From NCBI GenBank assembly GCA_905215725.1, contig CAJMRD010000010.1, forward strand, positions 1-33,506: a DNA stretch of 33,506 bases, read 5' to 3'. This stretch comes from an uncultured bacterium. Lineage in GTDB: Bacteria; Actinomycetota; Coriobacteriia; Coriobacteriales; Coriobacteriaceae. The first letter of the stretch is position 1. Every line of letters starts with the position of its first letter. The notes below the pieces were generated by a model. It saw only the letters and a list, made by a program, of their open reading frames with translations, searched no databases and had not been told where the DNA came from. Of this stretch, positions 1 through 6,860 are shown in pieces. The translations under genes were made by a program, and so were the position numbers.

Positions 1-125
1 AGGTACTGCTTATAGGTCTCGCAATAGGCCTCCATGGCCTCCAGGGCCGCCTGGTCCACCAGGTCATAGCCGTTTTTGGGGCTGGAGAAGAGCTTTTCGC
101 GCTTGGCCTTCATTTCGTCTGTCAT
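1..125 (-). CDS. Probable M18-family aminopeptidase, N-terminal fragment
   Basis: The reverse strand from 125 reads MTDEMKAKREKLFSSPKNGY and continues in frame off the window edge, giving 41 residues. A good ribosome binding site (GAGGAGG) lies 8-9 bases before the ATG. The start, a charged helix followed by KNGYD and then EAMEAYCETYK, resembles the N-terminus of clostridial M18 metallo-aminopeptidases as I recall them; no catalytic residue is inside the window. It begins 15 bases after the stop of the preceding ORF, whose C-terminus is dephospho-CoA kinase-like, so the two would form a Firmicute-type coaE-aminopeptidase pair. This end of the window may therefore come from a different genome than the rest. 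Confidence 0.5.
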   Translation of the reverse strand, partial: MTDEMKAKREKLFSSPKNGYDLVDQAALEAMEAYCETYKQY

Positions 126-140
126 GGTTTTGATTCCTCC

Positions 141-956
141 TCAAATATGTTCGATTTCCCGGAGTATTTTCCGGAAGAAAATCCGTGCCTGATCCCGGAA
201 CTGCGCCGGACCGGCGCAGGTGTTTTCCAGGATATGGGAGCAGTGCTCCCGGTAAAAGCCGTCGGACGGCTGGGCGGAGATCCGCAGCCGGGCATAGTCC
301 CGGCTGATGCCGTCCCGGGCCATGATGCGGCGGACCCGATCCTCCGCTGGGGCCAGCACCTCCACGGTGCAGGCGCACAGCCGGTCCAGGCCGCTTTCCA
401 CCAGGTTGATGGCGTCCAGCCCCACCTGCACGGCCTCTTTTGTGACGCGCACGAGATCGGCCGCCTCCGGTGACACCTCGCCGATGCAGAACATACGGCT
501 CGAATCACTAAAGTAGCCGTCCAGGATCGTGGAGCAGTCCACGTTGATAATATCGCCCTCGTGCAGCACGTCTGTATCACAGGGGATGCCGTGGCAGACG
601 ACGTCGTTGATCGAGGTGCACACGCTCTTGGGATAGCCCTCGTAGTTGAGGTCGGCCGGCGTGCCACCGTGCTCGACGGTGTAGTCGTAGATCATCTGGT
701 CAATCTGGTTGGTGGTCATGCCCGCGGCGATGTGTTCGCCTACGTAATCGAGCACGCCCACGTTGATAGCGGCCGAGCGCTTGATGCCCTCGATATCGGC
801 GGGCGTCTTGTAGAGCGTACGGGGCAGAACCTCCCAGCCCTCCTCCCACAGGCGCTCGAGGCGCTCGTCGAAGGCGCTGTGACATTTCTTATATTTTTTG
901 CCGCTGCCGCACCAGCAGGCGTCGTTGCGGCCGGGTACGGGTCCTTTGTCATACAT
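141..956 (-). CDS. map: Chimeric ORF: SEC-C methionine aminopeptidase N-terminus joined to dephospho-CoA kinase C-terminus
   Basis: 271 residues. Residues 9-26 hold a SEC-C zinc motif (CWCGSGKKYKKCH). Residues 55-180 are a type I methionine aminopeptidase: first-shell HGIPCD near 122-126 and the metal-binding aspartates in VDCSTILDGYFSDSSRMF (about 140-155). At about residue 181 the family match stops. The later metal ligands (GHGIG histidine and the two glutamates) never appear. From DAINLVESGLDRLC onward the protein reads as the last third of CoaE: LAPAEDRVRRIMARDGI, then RISAQPSDGFYREHCSHILEN, then a C-terminal helix. Neither half can be active: the aminopeptidase lacks three ligands and the kinase lacks its P-loop. 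Initiation at 956 is preceded by GGAAG. The join most simply reflects an assembly chimera through a short shared stretch; a genuine recombination is less likely. Confidence 0.85.
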   Translation of the reverse strand: MYDKGPVPGRNDACWCGSGKKYKKCHSAFDERLERLWEEGWEVLPRTLYKTPADIEGIKRSAAINVGVLDYVGEHIAAGMTTNQIDQMIYDYTVEHGGTPADLNYEGYPKSVCTSINDVVCHGIPCDTDVLHEGDIINVDCSTILDGYFSDSSRMFCIGEVSPEAADLVRVTKEAVQVGLDAINLVESGLDRLCACTVEVLAPAEDRVRRIMARDGISRDYARLRISAQPSDGFYREHCSHILENTCAGPAQFRDQARIFFRKILREIEHI

Positions 957-1008
957 GGCTAACTTCCTTTCATCCGCAGCTAGTATAGCCCACTCACGCG
1001 TCCATAAA

Positions 1009-1075
1009 AGTTGCGGTGATATAGTTCCGATTTAAGCGGTTTAACAGCATAAATAGGAACTATATCACCGCAACT
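1009..1075. repeat. Long perfect inverted repeat, 20-bp arms
   Basis: Left arm AGTTGCGGTGATATAGTTCC (1009-1028) is matched perfectly by its reverse complement at 1056-1075 with a 27-base AT-rich loop. It sits between the divided ends of the map-like ORF (starts at 956, - strand) and the radical SAM gene (ends at 1117, - strand). It has no T-tract on either side, so it is not a classical intrinsic terminator. It shares geometry, not sequence, with the inverted repeats at 5415-5478 and 13828-14040. Confidence 0.85.
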
Positions 1076-1116
1076 GATGGAGTGGGATGGCGGACACTAG
1101 CTGCTGCGTGGTTTTG

Positions 1117-1893
1117 CTAGTAGCTCACCTGGCAGGGAATGCCGAGGGCGCGCACGCGTGCGGCGATGGCGTCGAGGGCCTCGGGCGCTGCTTTGGCAAG
1201 GCCGGCGACCGGCGTCTCGCGAGCCACCGTGTAGATGGTCGCTTCTTGTGGGCGAATGCGCTCAAGTGCCGCGAGCCAGGGGGCAACGTACTCCTCGCCG
1301 GTGTTATCGAGAGACTTGCCCCGGTACTCACCGCTCAAAAACATCGTCTGGATAATAACGTGACCGTCAAAGCTTGCGAACGTCTCGATCTGGTGCTCGA
1401 CGTCGTAGGGGCCAACAGGCTGGTCGAGCAGCTGGATAAACGCCGGGTCGACCGTATCGAGCTTGAGGATGTTGTCGTCGACCATCATGAGCGCATTGTG
1501 TACCTCGGGGCGGTCGGCGCGCGTGCCGTTGGAGAGCACGGCAATCTTGGAGTTTGGGGCCAGCTGGTCGCGAAGCGCGACGGCACCGGCGATGGCCTGC
1601 GGAAACTCCGGTGCGACGGTGGGCTCGCCGTTGCCTGCGAAGGTGATCACATCGGGGAGCTCGCCCTCGGCTGCCATATCGCGCAGCTTTGCCTCGAGCG
1701 CGTCGAGTACCACGGCAGCTGTGTTGTACGGCTCGTGACAGGGGCGCTCGGCGTTGAGGCCGTTTTCGCAGTAAATGCAGTCGAACGTGCAGATTTTGCC
1801 GCTGGCCGGCATCATGTTGACGCCGAGCGAGAGACCAAGGCGACGGCTGCGAACGGGCCCAAAGATGGGGCTGACATTCAAAAACGTAGACAT
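1117..1893 (-). CDS. Radical SAM protein, COG0731-like
   Basis: 258 residues from the ATG at 1893. That start is chosen because GAGGAG lies 9 bases upstream; an ATG two codons earlier is too close to it, and a longer ORF to 2007 has no ribosome binding site. The protein opens with SPIFGPVRSRRLGLSLGVN, typical of COG0731 Fe-S oxidoreductases (relatives of the wyosine enzyme TYW1). It then has the cluster-binding C35-x3-C39-x2-C42 (CTFDCIYC). A glycine-rich GNGEPT motif for SAM binding follows near residue 100. It should bind a 4Fe-4S cluster and cleave S-adenosylmethionine; the substrate cannot be told. It stands alone between a divergent hydrolase gene and the map-like ORF. Confidence 0.85.
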   Translation of the reverse strand: MSTFLNVSPIFGPVRSRRLGLSLGVNMMPASGKICTFDCIYCENGLNAERPCHEPYNTAAVVLDALEAKLRDMAAEGELPDVITFAGNGEPTVAPEFPQAIAGAVALRDQLAPNSKIAVLSNGTRADRPEVHNALMMVDDNILKLDTVDPAFIQLLDQPVGPYDVEHQIETFASFDGHVIIQTMFLSGEYRGKSLDNTGEEYVAPWLAALERIRPQEATIYTVARETPVAGLAKAAPEALDAIAARVRALGIPCQVSY

Positions 1894-2118
1894 AGGCATA
1901 TGCTCCTCAAGACAATTGTGCCTAAGCATAGCATCGGCTCCAAAGCAGGGTGCGGGCTCTTGCTTTACAAGTTTCGTTTTTTCACGTCGCTCATTATGCC
2001 GTGTCATGAAAAGCCTCGGGTCGGGTAAAGTTAATCTGTTAACAAGGCGTAAAGAAATGCGGGTCTATCCAGCCGTACTGACGCGCAACTGGATGGGCGT
2101 TGATGATGGGGGCACAAC

Positions 2119-2916
2119 ATGGATTTTACGGTCGAGAATGCGGGCACCACGATTGCCTGTCGCGAATATGCCGGCCCGGATGTGTCGCCTGATACTCCTG
2201 CCTTGGTGTGCGTGCACGGCGCTTGTGTCGACGGCACATTTTTCGACGGCATTGCATGTGAGCTCAGTCACAACTACCGCGTAATTGCCTACGACCGCCG
2301 CGGCTGTGGCGGCAGCAGCGAAGCGGCAGACGGACGCTACGACCTCGCCGCCCAGGCCGCCGACCTGCAGGCCGTTATCGAGCATATTGGCGCTCCGGCA
2401 AACGTACTCGCGCACAGTGCCGGTACGTTGGTGGCCCTGGAGCTTCTCCGTGCAAACCCCGCCATAATCTCGCGTGCGATTCTGCATGAACCCGCCGTGA
2501 CGGATGAGGGTGCCGGTCTGGGCGCTGCCCCGGTTTTGCTCGAGATGATCGCCGCGGGAAAGGTCTCCAGGGCATTACGGGCCTTCCTTGGAGCCCTCGG
2601 CGACTTGGACCCCGAGGCTCCTGGAACGACCGAAGCAGAAGCCAAGCATGCCCTGCGCAACGGCCGCAGTTTCATGGCAAACGAATACGGGATTACTATG
2701 ACCTGCGTTCCCGATTGGGATAGCGTTCGCGCGTCAAAAACGGTGGCCGCCGTGCTCCTGGGCGAGCTCTCGATTGGCACGCCCCGTGAGGCTGGTACGC
2801 GAGCGGCTGCCGAATATCTCGATTGTCTTCTCGTGACGATCCCGGGCGCGCATAACGGTCTGCGCGATCGCCCGGCAGCGGCTGCCCGGGCTGTCCGTGG
2901 CATCCTGGGGCTCTAA
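2119..2916 (+). CDS. Alpha/beta-hydrolase
   Basis: 265 residues, cytoplasmic, no signal peptide. The oxyanion-hole HG (residues 33-34 in VCVHGACVDG), the DRRGCGGSS loop near 59-67, the nucleophile elbow AHSAG with Ser100, and a C-terminal histidine near 245 (GAHNGL) give the canonical fold and triad; the acid is probably in the DWDSVRAS to GELSIG stretch. The family covers esterases, lipases and C-C hydrolases, so the substrate is open. It is divergent from the radical SAM gene and is not in an obvious operon. The start is the first in-frame ATG, with only a weak GATGGGGGC upstream. Confidence 0.85.
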   Translation: MDFTVENAGTTIACREYAGPDVSPDTPALVCVHGACVDGTFFDGIACELSHNYRVIAYDRRGCGGSSEAADGRYDLAAQAADLQAVIEHIGAPANVLAHSAGTLVALELLRANPAIISRAILHEPAVTDEGAGLGAAPVLLEMIAAGKVSRALRAFLGALGDLDPEAPGTTEAEAKHALRNGRSFMANEYGITMTCVPDWDSVRASKTVAAVLLGELSIGTPREAGTRAAAEYLDCLLVTIPGAHNGLRDRPAAAARAVRGILGL

Positions 2917-3127
2917 CACCCGCAATGGCTAAAGCAGGCTTCACCCGCAAACGTTTCGGCCGTGTTAACAAATGTGCTCAAAACCTCACGTCTGCGACTT
3001 CAATCGCGCCGCCTGCCAACTCATAAAAATGTAACAGCATTCACGTACTTACCTGCATCGACAAGGTGTTACCCTTGTAGCATTTGGAACCCACCGCTAC
3101 CATGCGAAACTATCGAAAGGGCCCCAT

Positions 3128-5008
3128 ATGCTCAATAATCACGAGGTCAATCTAACCGACGAGGAGGCTGCCGCCGAGGTCGCCCGTGTCGCGAAGACCT
3201 ACCCCGTGGTGCGTTTGCTGTCGGCCGATCAGATTAAGAACGAGCCTAACTGCCTACTCGCCGGCAATCGGTGTCCTTGCCTGCGTCATTCAAGTCTTGA
3301 GGCCTTGACAGATTCCGATGAGGTGTCGGAGCAACTGCTCAACGATGGCGTTGAGTACCGCGCCCATCTGCGCCCTCTGAAGGTCGAGGGCGAGCCTCAC
3401 GTCCTGCTGATGGTGCGTCCGATCGATGAGCAAGAGGCCGCAGAAGAGGACCTTGTCTACACCGACGTGCTGACGAGCGTGCGCAATCGCCGATATTACG
3501 AGGAAAAGCTTCGCAGCGCCCGCATGAATGCCGGCGTTGCGATGATTGACCTTGATGATTTTAGGGCCTTCAACGATACGTGTGGCCGTCATGCCGGCGA
3601 CCTTGCACTCGGTGCTGTGGCGACAGCCATACGCAGCGGAATTCGTTCGACTGACGAGCTTGTGCGCTATGGCTGCGACAAGTTTGTGGTCGTCATGCCC
3701 AATATTCCCTCCGATGACTTCGCCCGTCGCCTGCATCAGGTATCCGAAGCCGTTCATTCCACGATTATTCCGGGCCATGAGTACGTGAGCTTGACGGCAT
3801 GTGTTGGTGGCGTTCGCATTCATGGCGAGACGGTCGATGAGGGCGTTGGCCGTGCTGTCCAGTTACTGAGCCGCGCTAAGGCAAAAGCCGGTACGGTCGT
3901 GACCGATGCCGATTCCATCGAGGCCTTCCAAAGCGAAAAGCCTTTGGTGCTTATCGCCGATGACTCCGAGATGAATCGAGCCATTCTCAACGAGATGCTC
4001 AAGGACGAGTATTGCATCCTCGAGGCCGACAACGGTCGTACGGCGCTCGACATGGTCGACCGCTATGGCGATGAGTTATCGCTCGTGCTGCTGGACATTG
4101 TCATGACGGGCATAAGTGGCTTTGAGGTGCTGGCCGATCTGTCGCGCCGATCGGGTATCGATAATCTGCCTGTCATCATGATTTCGAGCGAAGATTCCGA
4201 TGATGCGGTTCTGCGCGCGTACGAGCTGGGCGCCTCGGACTATATCAACCGCCCGTTTGACTCCCGTGTCGTGCGCCGCCGTGTAAGCAACACCATCCGC
4301 CTATACGCCAAACAGCGCCGCCTGACGAACCTGCTGTCCCAGCAGTACAACGAGCGCGTCAAGAACAGTCGCATGCTCATCGACATCATGGCCGGCGTTA
4401 TGGAGCTTCGCAACGGCGAGAGCGGCAGGCACGTTACGAACATCGAAAAGCTGACCGAGCTGCTGCTCGGCTGTCTGGTCCAGCGTAGCGGCGCGATCTC
4501 CCTCGACAATGAGGAGCGCTCCACGATTGCCCTGGCTTCGGCGCTGCACGATATCGGCAAGATGTCGATTGACGATGCGATTCTCAACAAACCCGGACGC
4601 CTTACGCCCGAGGAGTTCGAGATTATGAAGACGCATACCACGATCGGCGCCGACATGTTGCTTGAGCTGGGTAGCCATCACGCCGGCAATGCGCTTATGG
4701 AATATGCGTACCAGATTGCGCGTTGGCATCACGAGCGTTGGGACGGCAAGGGTTATCCCGATGGCCTTAAGGGCGACGAAATTCCCATTGCCGCACAGGT
4801 GGTTTCGGTGGCCGACGTGTACGATGCGCTGACGAGCGTGCGCGTGTACAAGGATGCCATCCCGCACGAGGAGGCTATCCAGATGATCCTGGACGGTAAG
4901 TGCGGTACCTTTAACCCGTTGCTGCTCGATTGCCTGCTCGAGGTGCAGGACCAAATTGCCGAAACCTTGGCACGCCCCGCTGACGTCGTCGCGTTTCCCA
5001 CGATTTAG
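3128..5008 (+). CDS. Degenerate GGDEF / receiver / HD-GYP signalling protein
   Basis: 626 residues, no membrane segment. Residues 1-105 are an unassigned sensory-type region. Residues 108-260 are a GGDEF domain that keeps IDLDDFRAFND (140-150) and GDLAL but has GCDKF at 182-186 in place of GGDEF, so cyclase activity is doubtful. Residues 271-390 are a receiver with DD at 278-279 and phosphoacceptor D323; the usual Lys is Arg in NRPF (374-377). Residues 415-610 are an HD-GYP phosphodiesterase domain: HD at 474-475, then HHERWDGKGYPDG at 534-546. The likely job is phosphorylation-controlled cyclic di-GMP breakdown. An Hpt protein follows 24 bases downstream and could feed phosphate to D323; no sensor kinase is in the window. 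Start supported by AAAGGG upstream and a CATATG context. Confidence 0.9.
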   Translation: MLNNHEVNLTDEEAAAEVARVAKTYPVVRLLSADQIKNEPNCLLAGNRCPCLRHSSLEALTDSDEVSEQLLNDGVEYRAHLRPLKVEGEPHVLLMVRPIDEQEAAEEDLVYTDVLTSVRNRRYYEEKLRSARMNAGVAMIDLDDFRAFNDTCGRHAGDLALGAVATAIRSGIRSTDELVRYGCDKFVVVMPNIPSDDFARRLHQVSEAVHSTIIPGHEYVSLTACVGGVRIHGETVDEGVGRAVQLLSRAKAKAGTVVTDADSIEAFQSEKPLVLIADDSEMNRAILNEMLKDEYCILEADNGRTALDMVDRYGDELSLVLLDIVMTGISGFEVLADLSRRSGIDNLPVIMISSEDSDDAVLRAYELGASDYINRPFDSRVVRRRVSNTIRLYAKQRRLTNLLSQQYNERVKNSRMLIDIMAGVMELRNGESGRHVTNIEKLTELLLGCLVQRSGAISLDNEERSTIALASALHDIGKMSIDDAILNKPGRLTPEEFEIMKTHTTIGADMLLELGSHHAGNALMEYAYQIARWHHERWDGKGYPDGLKGDEIPIAAQVVSVADVYDALTSVRVYKDAIPHEEAIQMILDGKCGTFNPLLLDCLLEVQDQIAETLARPADVVAFPTI

Positions 5009-5032
5009 TTTGACCAAAGGAGTTTTTAACCC

Positions 5033-5389
5033 ATGATTTCCATGCGTGAGGCGTATGAGAAGATCGGCGCTAATTATGATGACGCGTGCGCTCGGCTGAT
5101 GGGCGAGGAAATGCTTGCCCGCTTTGCCCTCAAGTTTTTGGATGACGAGAGCATGGACAAGCTGGAGGCTGCCATGGCGGCGGGAGACGCTGAAGGTGCG
5201 TTTATGGCAGTGCATACGCTCAAGGGCGTGAGCCAGAACCTGGGATTCGATAATCTGTACGAGCCGGCGGTCGTGGTAACCGAAGCGCTGCGCGGCGCCG
5301 ATGCCGTTGACGGCGTCCGCGAGGGGATGCATGCGTTGCAGCAGCAATATGCGGCTACGATGTCGGCTCTGCGCGAGGCGGCCGAGTAA
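5033..5389 (+). CDS. Hpt-domain phosphotransfer protein
   Basis: 118 residues, all-helical, preceded by AAAGGAG. The phosphorylatable histidine is H61 in the motif AVHTLKGVSQNLGF, the signature of stand-alone Hpt modules. It starts 24 bases after the receiver/HD-GYP gene, so the two are almost surely co-transcribed. Inference: Hpt passes phosphate to or from the receiver D323 of its neighbour, as part of a multistep relay whose kinase is elsewhere. Confidence 0.9.
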   Translation: MISMREAYEKIGANYDDACARLMGEEMLARFALKFLDDESMDKLEAAMAAGDAEGAFMAVHTLKGVSQNLGFDNLYEPAVVVTEALRGADAVDGVREGMHALQQQYAATMSALREAAE

Positions 5390-5414
5390 GAGGCTGTGAG
5401 CCTTGATTGACTAT

Positions 5415-5478
5415 GAGAGTGGATAATCTCCCGTTTTAGGCCCGGTGGCGGCCTCAAAGTGGGAGATTATCCACTCTC
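5415..5478. repeat. Long perfect inverted repeat, 18-bp arms
   Basis: Left arm GAGAGTGGATAATCTCCC (5415-5432) and its exact reverse complement (5461-5478) flank a 28-base loop that itself can fold (AGGCC/GGCCT). It lies 26 bases after the Hpt stop codon. No T-tract follows, so a simple intrinsic terminator is unlikely, though the structure could stabilise or end the mRNA. Compare 1009-1075 and 13828-14040. Confidence 0.85.
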
Positions 5479-5566
5479 GTTCGATACGTGTCCAAAAATC
5501 CACGCTCACCCCTTCTGATTAGTGAATGGCCTATGCGCACTGGCGGGGCTTTCCGCATGCAATCCA

Positions 5567-5600
5567 TATCGTTGTTCGATAAACTGTTCGAATAACGATA
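5567..5600. promoter_or_regulatory. Operator-like inverted repeat upstream of DUF2975/HTH pair
   Basis: TATCGTTGTTCGA (5567-5579) and TCGAATAACGATA (5588-5600) are reverse complements with one mismatch, separated by 8 bases. The element ends about 20 bases before the start codon of the DUF2975 gene. The short spacing suits a dimeric HTH repressor, so autoregulation by the HTH protein encoded at 6190 is the simplest reading (inference). Confidence 0.5.
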
Positions 5601-5620
5601 GAGTCGATGAGGGTGAGTGT

Positions 5621-6181
5621 ATGTCCAACAGCGTTCAGCGTATGGCCAAGGCGGGCGAAAATATCAGGAAGCTTGGTTTTTGCATGGCAGCCGTTTTTGC
5701 AGGGATGCTCGTCGCTTTTGCCGCGTTGGTTGTTTACGTGATCTGGTATGCGGTTGCAAACGTTGCTTCTGTCGATTCTTTCGGTGTCGTGACGCTTCTC
5801 GATGGCGGGTGCATCGTTATCCCAAGCGGACTGTGCCTGGCGCTCGTCGTGGGTATTTCGCTTGTCGTTTTGTGCGGGATCAGCCGTAATATCTCTCGGG
5901 GCGTCTCGCCCTTTACCAAGACGCATGTGCGGCTTATCCGTGTTCTCGCGCTTGCCTTTGCTGTTAACGCCGCGGTTTCGCTTGTTGGTGCCTATGGATC
6001 GGTTAGTCTCACCATTGGCGGACTGGAGCTTTACATCGTGCCTCATTCCTTCGTTATTGAGATTTGCCAAGGCGCTACCTTTGATGCGGGGTCGTTTATC
6101 GGCGCAGTTGTCTGTTTGTTTATCTCGGCGATCTGGAGTTATGCCTCGCTGCTCCAAGAGCAGTCTGACGAGCTTGTGTAG
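5621..6181 (+). CDS. DUF2975-like four-helix membrane protein
   Basis: 186 residues from the ATG at 5621, chosen because GATGAGGGTGAG precedes it; an in-frame longer version from 5522 would run through the inverted repeat. Four hydrophobic segments lie at about 18-45, 65-88, 103-123 and 155-175. The cytoplasmic loop has SRNISRGVSPFTKTHVRLIR, where the PF motif followed by a basic helix is characteristic of DUF2975 proteins. These are usually encoded beside a small YozG-type HTH regulator, as here, with 8 bases between the genes. The molecular function is unknown. Confidence 0.75.
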   Translation: MSNSVQRMAKAGENIRKLGFCMAAVFAGMLVAFAALVVYVIWYAVANVASVDSFGVVTLLDGGCIVIPSGLCLALVVGISLVVLCGISRNISRGVSPFTKTHVRLIRVLALAFAVNAAVSLVGAYGSVSLTIGGLELYIVPHSFVIEICQGATFDAGSFIGAVVCLFISAIWSYASLLQEQSDELV

Positions 6182-6189
6182 GAGGAAAC

Positions 6190-6519
6190 ATGAGCTATCT
6201 CATCATCGAGCTTGAGACGCAGCTGCTTAAGACCGGAAAGACCAGCGCTGATCTGATTCGGGCGACGGGGCATACTCCGGCTAATATTTCAAAGCTTAGA
6301 AACGGAAAGATAAAAGCTATTCGCCTAAAGACGCTTCTCGATATCTGTGATGAGCTTGATTGTCAACCGGGAGATATTATTCAGCGCGTGAGTGAGAAAG
6401 AGCTTGAGGAGCTTATTGTTGAGCGTGCAAAAAACGTTGTGAGGCAGATGCGGGACGGCGGAGGCAATGAGGCGTCGCTTCCGACATCAGTCTTTGCTGT
6501 CGATTTGAGCGACGAGTAG
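6190..6519 (+). CDS. Small Cro/CI-type HTH regulator
   Basis: 109 residues with AGGAGG 4 bases before the ATG. Residues 8-66 form an XRE-type helix-turn-helix: KTSADLIRATGHTPANISKL then NGKIKAIRLKTLLDICDELDCQPGDII, the usual YozG-like core paired with DUF2975. The C-terminal 40 residues are charged and not recognised. It is co-transcribed with the membrane protein and probably binds the inverted repeat at 5567-5600. Whether it also governs the Cys-rich peptide locus that follows is open. Confidence 0.85.
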   Translation: MSYLIIELETQLLKTGKTSADLIRATGHTPANISKLRNGKIKAIRLKTLLDICDELDCQPGDIIQRVSEKELEELIVERAKNVVRQMRDGGGNEASLPTSVFAVDLSDE

Positions 6520-6554
6520 CTTAAGGCGAACAACTAAAACGAAATATCAGCGTG

Positions 6555-6588
6555 AAGGGACCCGTGTCTAACACGGGTTCTTTCTTTT
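6555..6588 (+). terminator. Intrinsic terminator after the HTH gene
   Basis: ACCCGTGT (6560-6567) and ACACGGGT (6571-6578) form a perfect stem with a 3-base loop, extendable by wobble pairs to 13 bp, followed by the T-rich run TTCTTTCTTTT. It separates the DUF2975/HTH operon from the peptide locus. Confidence 0.8.
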
Positions 6589-6596
6589 AGATTATC

Positions 6597-6625
6597 TTGA
6601 CAAATATAAGTTATCGAAAAACAAT
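6597..6625 (+). promoter_or_regulatory. Probable sigma70-type promoter of the Cys-rich peptide gene
   Basis: TTGACA at 6597-6602 is a perfect -35 box; 17 bases later AACAAT (6620-6625) is a 4/6 match to the -10 box. It lies directly after the terminator and about 40 bases before the peptide start, in a markedly AT-rich stretch. TTATCG at 6611-6616 and CGATAA at 6641-6646 form a spaced inverted repeat that could bind a regulator. Confidence 0.55.
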
Positions 6626-6663
6626 AACACAAAGTAAAAGCGATAATAGAAAGGAGGAACGAT

Positions 6664-6792
6664 ATGAGCTGGATTGTCAAACCGAGTTATGTGGACCCCG
6701 GTGGTGGGTGCAACGGTTACTGCAAGACATTCTGTGGAGCACGCACTTGCGTCAATAACTGCAGCAAAAGCTTCTGTTTAGTTAATCTCTAG
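6664..6792 (+). CDS. Six-cysteine 42-residue peptide, RiPP/bacteriocin-like precursor
   Basis: The ATG at 6664 has a near-ideal AAGGAGG six bases upstream, giving 42 residues before TAG. The peptide starts MSWIVKPSYVDPGGG and then carries cysteines at 16, 20, 24, 29, 33 and 38, spaced C-x3-C-x3-C-x4-C-x3-C-x4-C, ending CLVNL. There is no double-glycine leader, signal peptide or membrane helix, so the export route is not a classical one. The MxxIVKP start plus dense cysteines reminds me of the Clo7bot-type Cys-rich peptides of Clostridia, but this is from memory. An ABC ATPase and two membrane subunits follow in the same direction. Inference: a small natural-product or toxin peptide with dedicated transport/immunity. 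A metal-binding small protein is the main alternative. No radical SAM or other modifying enzyme is next to it. Confidence 0.7.
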   Translation: MSWIVKPSYVDPGGGCNGYCKTFCGARTCVNNCSKSFCLVNL

Positions 6793-6800
6793 CAGTTGCG

Positions 6801-6836
6801 GCTGCTGCCAGGCGACAGTCTGGCAGCAGCGGTTTT
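6801..6836 (+). terminator. Intergenic hairpin between peptide gene and transporter
   Basis: GCTGCTGCCAG (6801-6811) pairs perfectly with CTGGCAGCAGC (6820-6830) around an 8-base loop, followed by GGTTTTGC. The short T-run suggests a leaky terminator, which would make the peptide transcript more abundant than the transporter transcript, a common arrangement in bacteriocin operons. Confidence 0.65.
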
Positions 6837-6860
6837 GCTATCAAGCAGAACGGGAGGCCA

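Noticed and set aside
1087..2028. 313-residue ORF on the + strand
   Set aside because: Antisense of the radical SAM gene, which has the CxxxCxxC motif and a good ribosome binding site.
3061..3078. Small hairpin ACAAGG/CCTTGT before the GGDEF gene
   Set aside because: Only six base pairs; too short to call an operator or terminator.
4301..5347. 348-residue ORF on the - strand
   Set aside because: Antisense across the HD-GYP and Hpt genes; no start signal and no motif.
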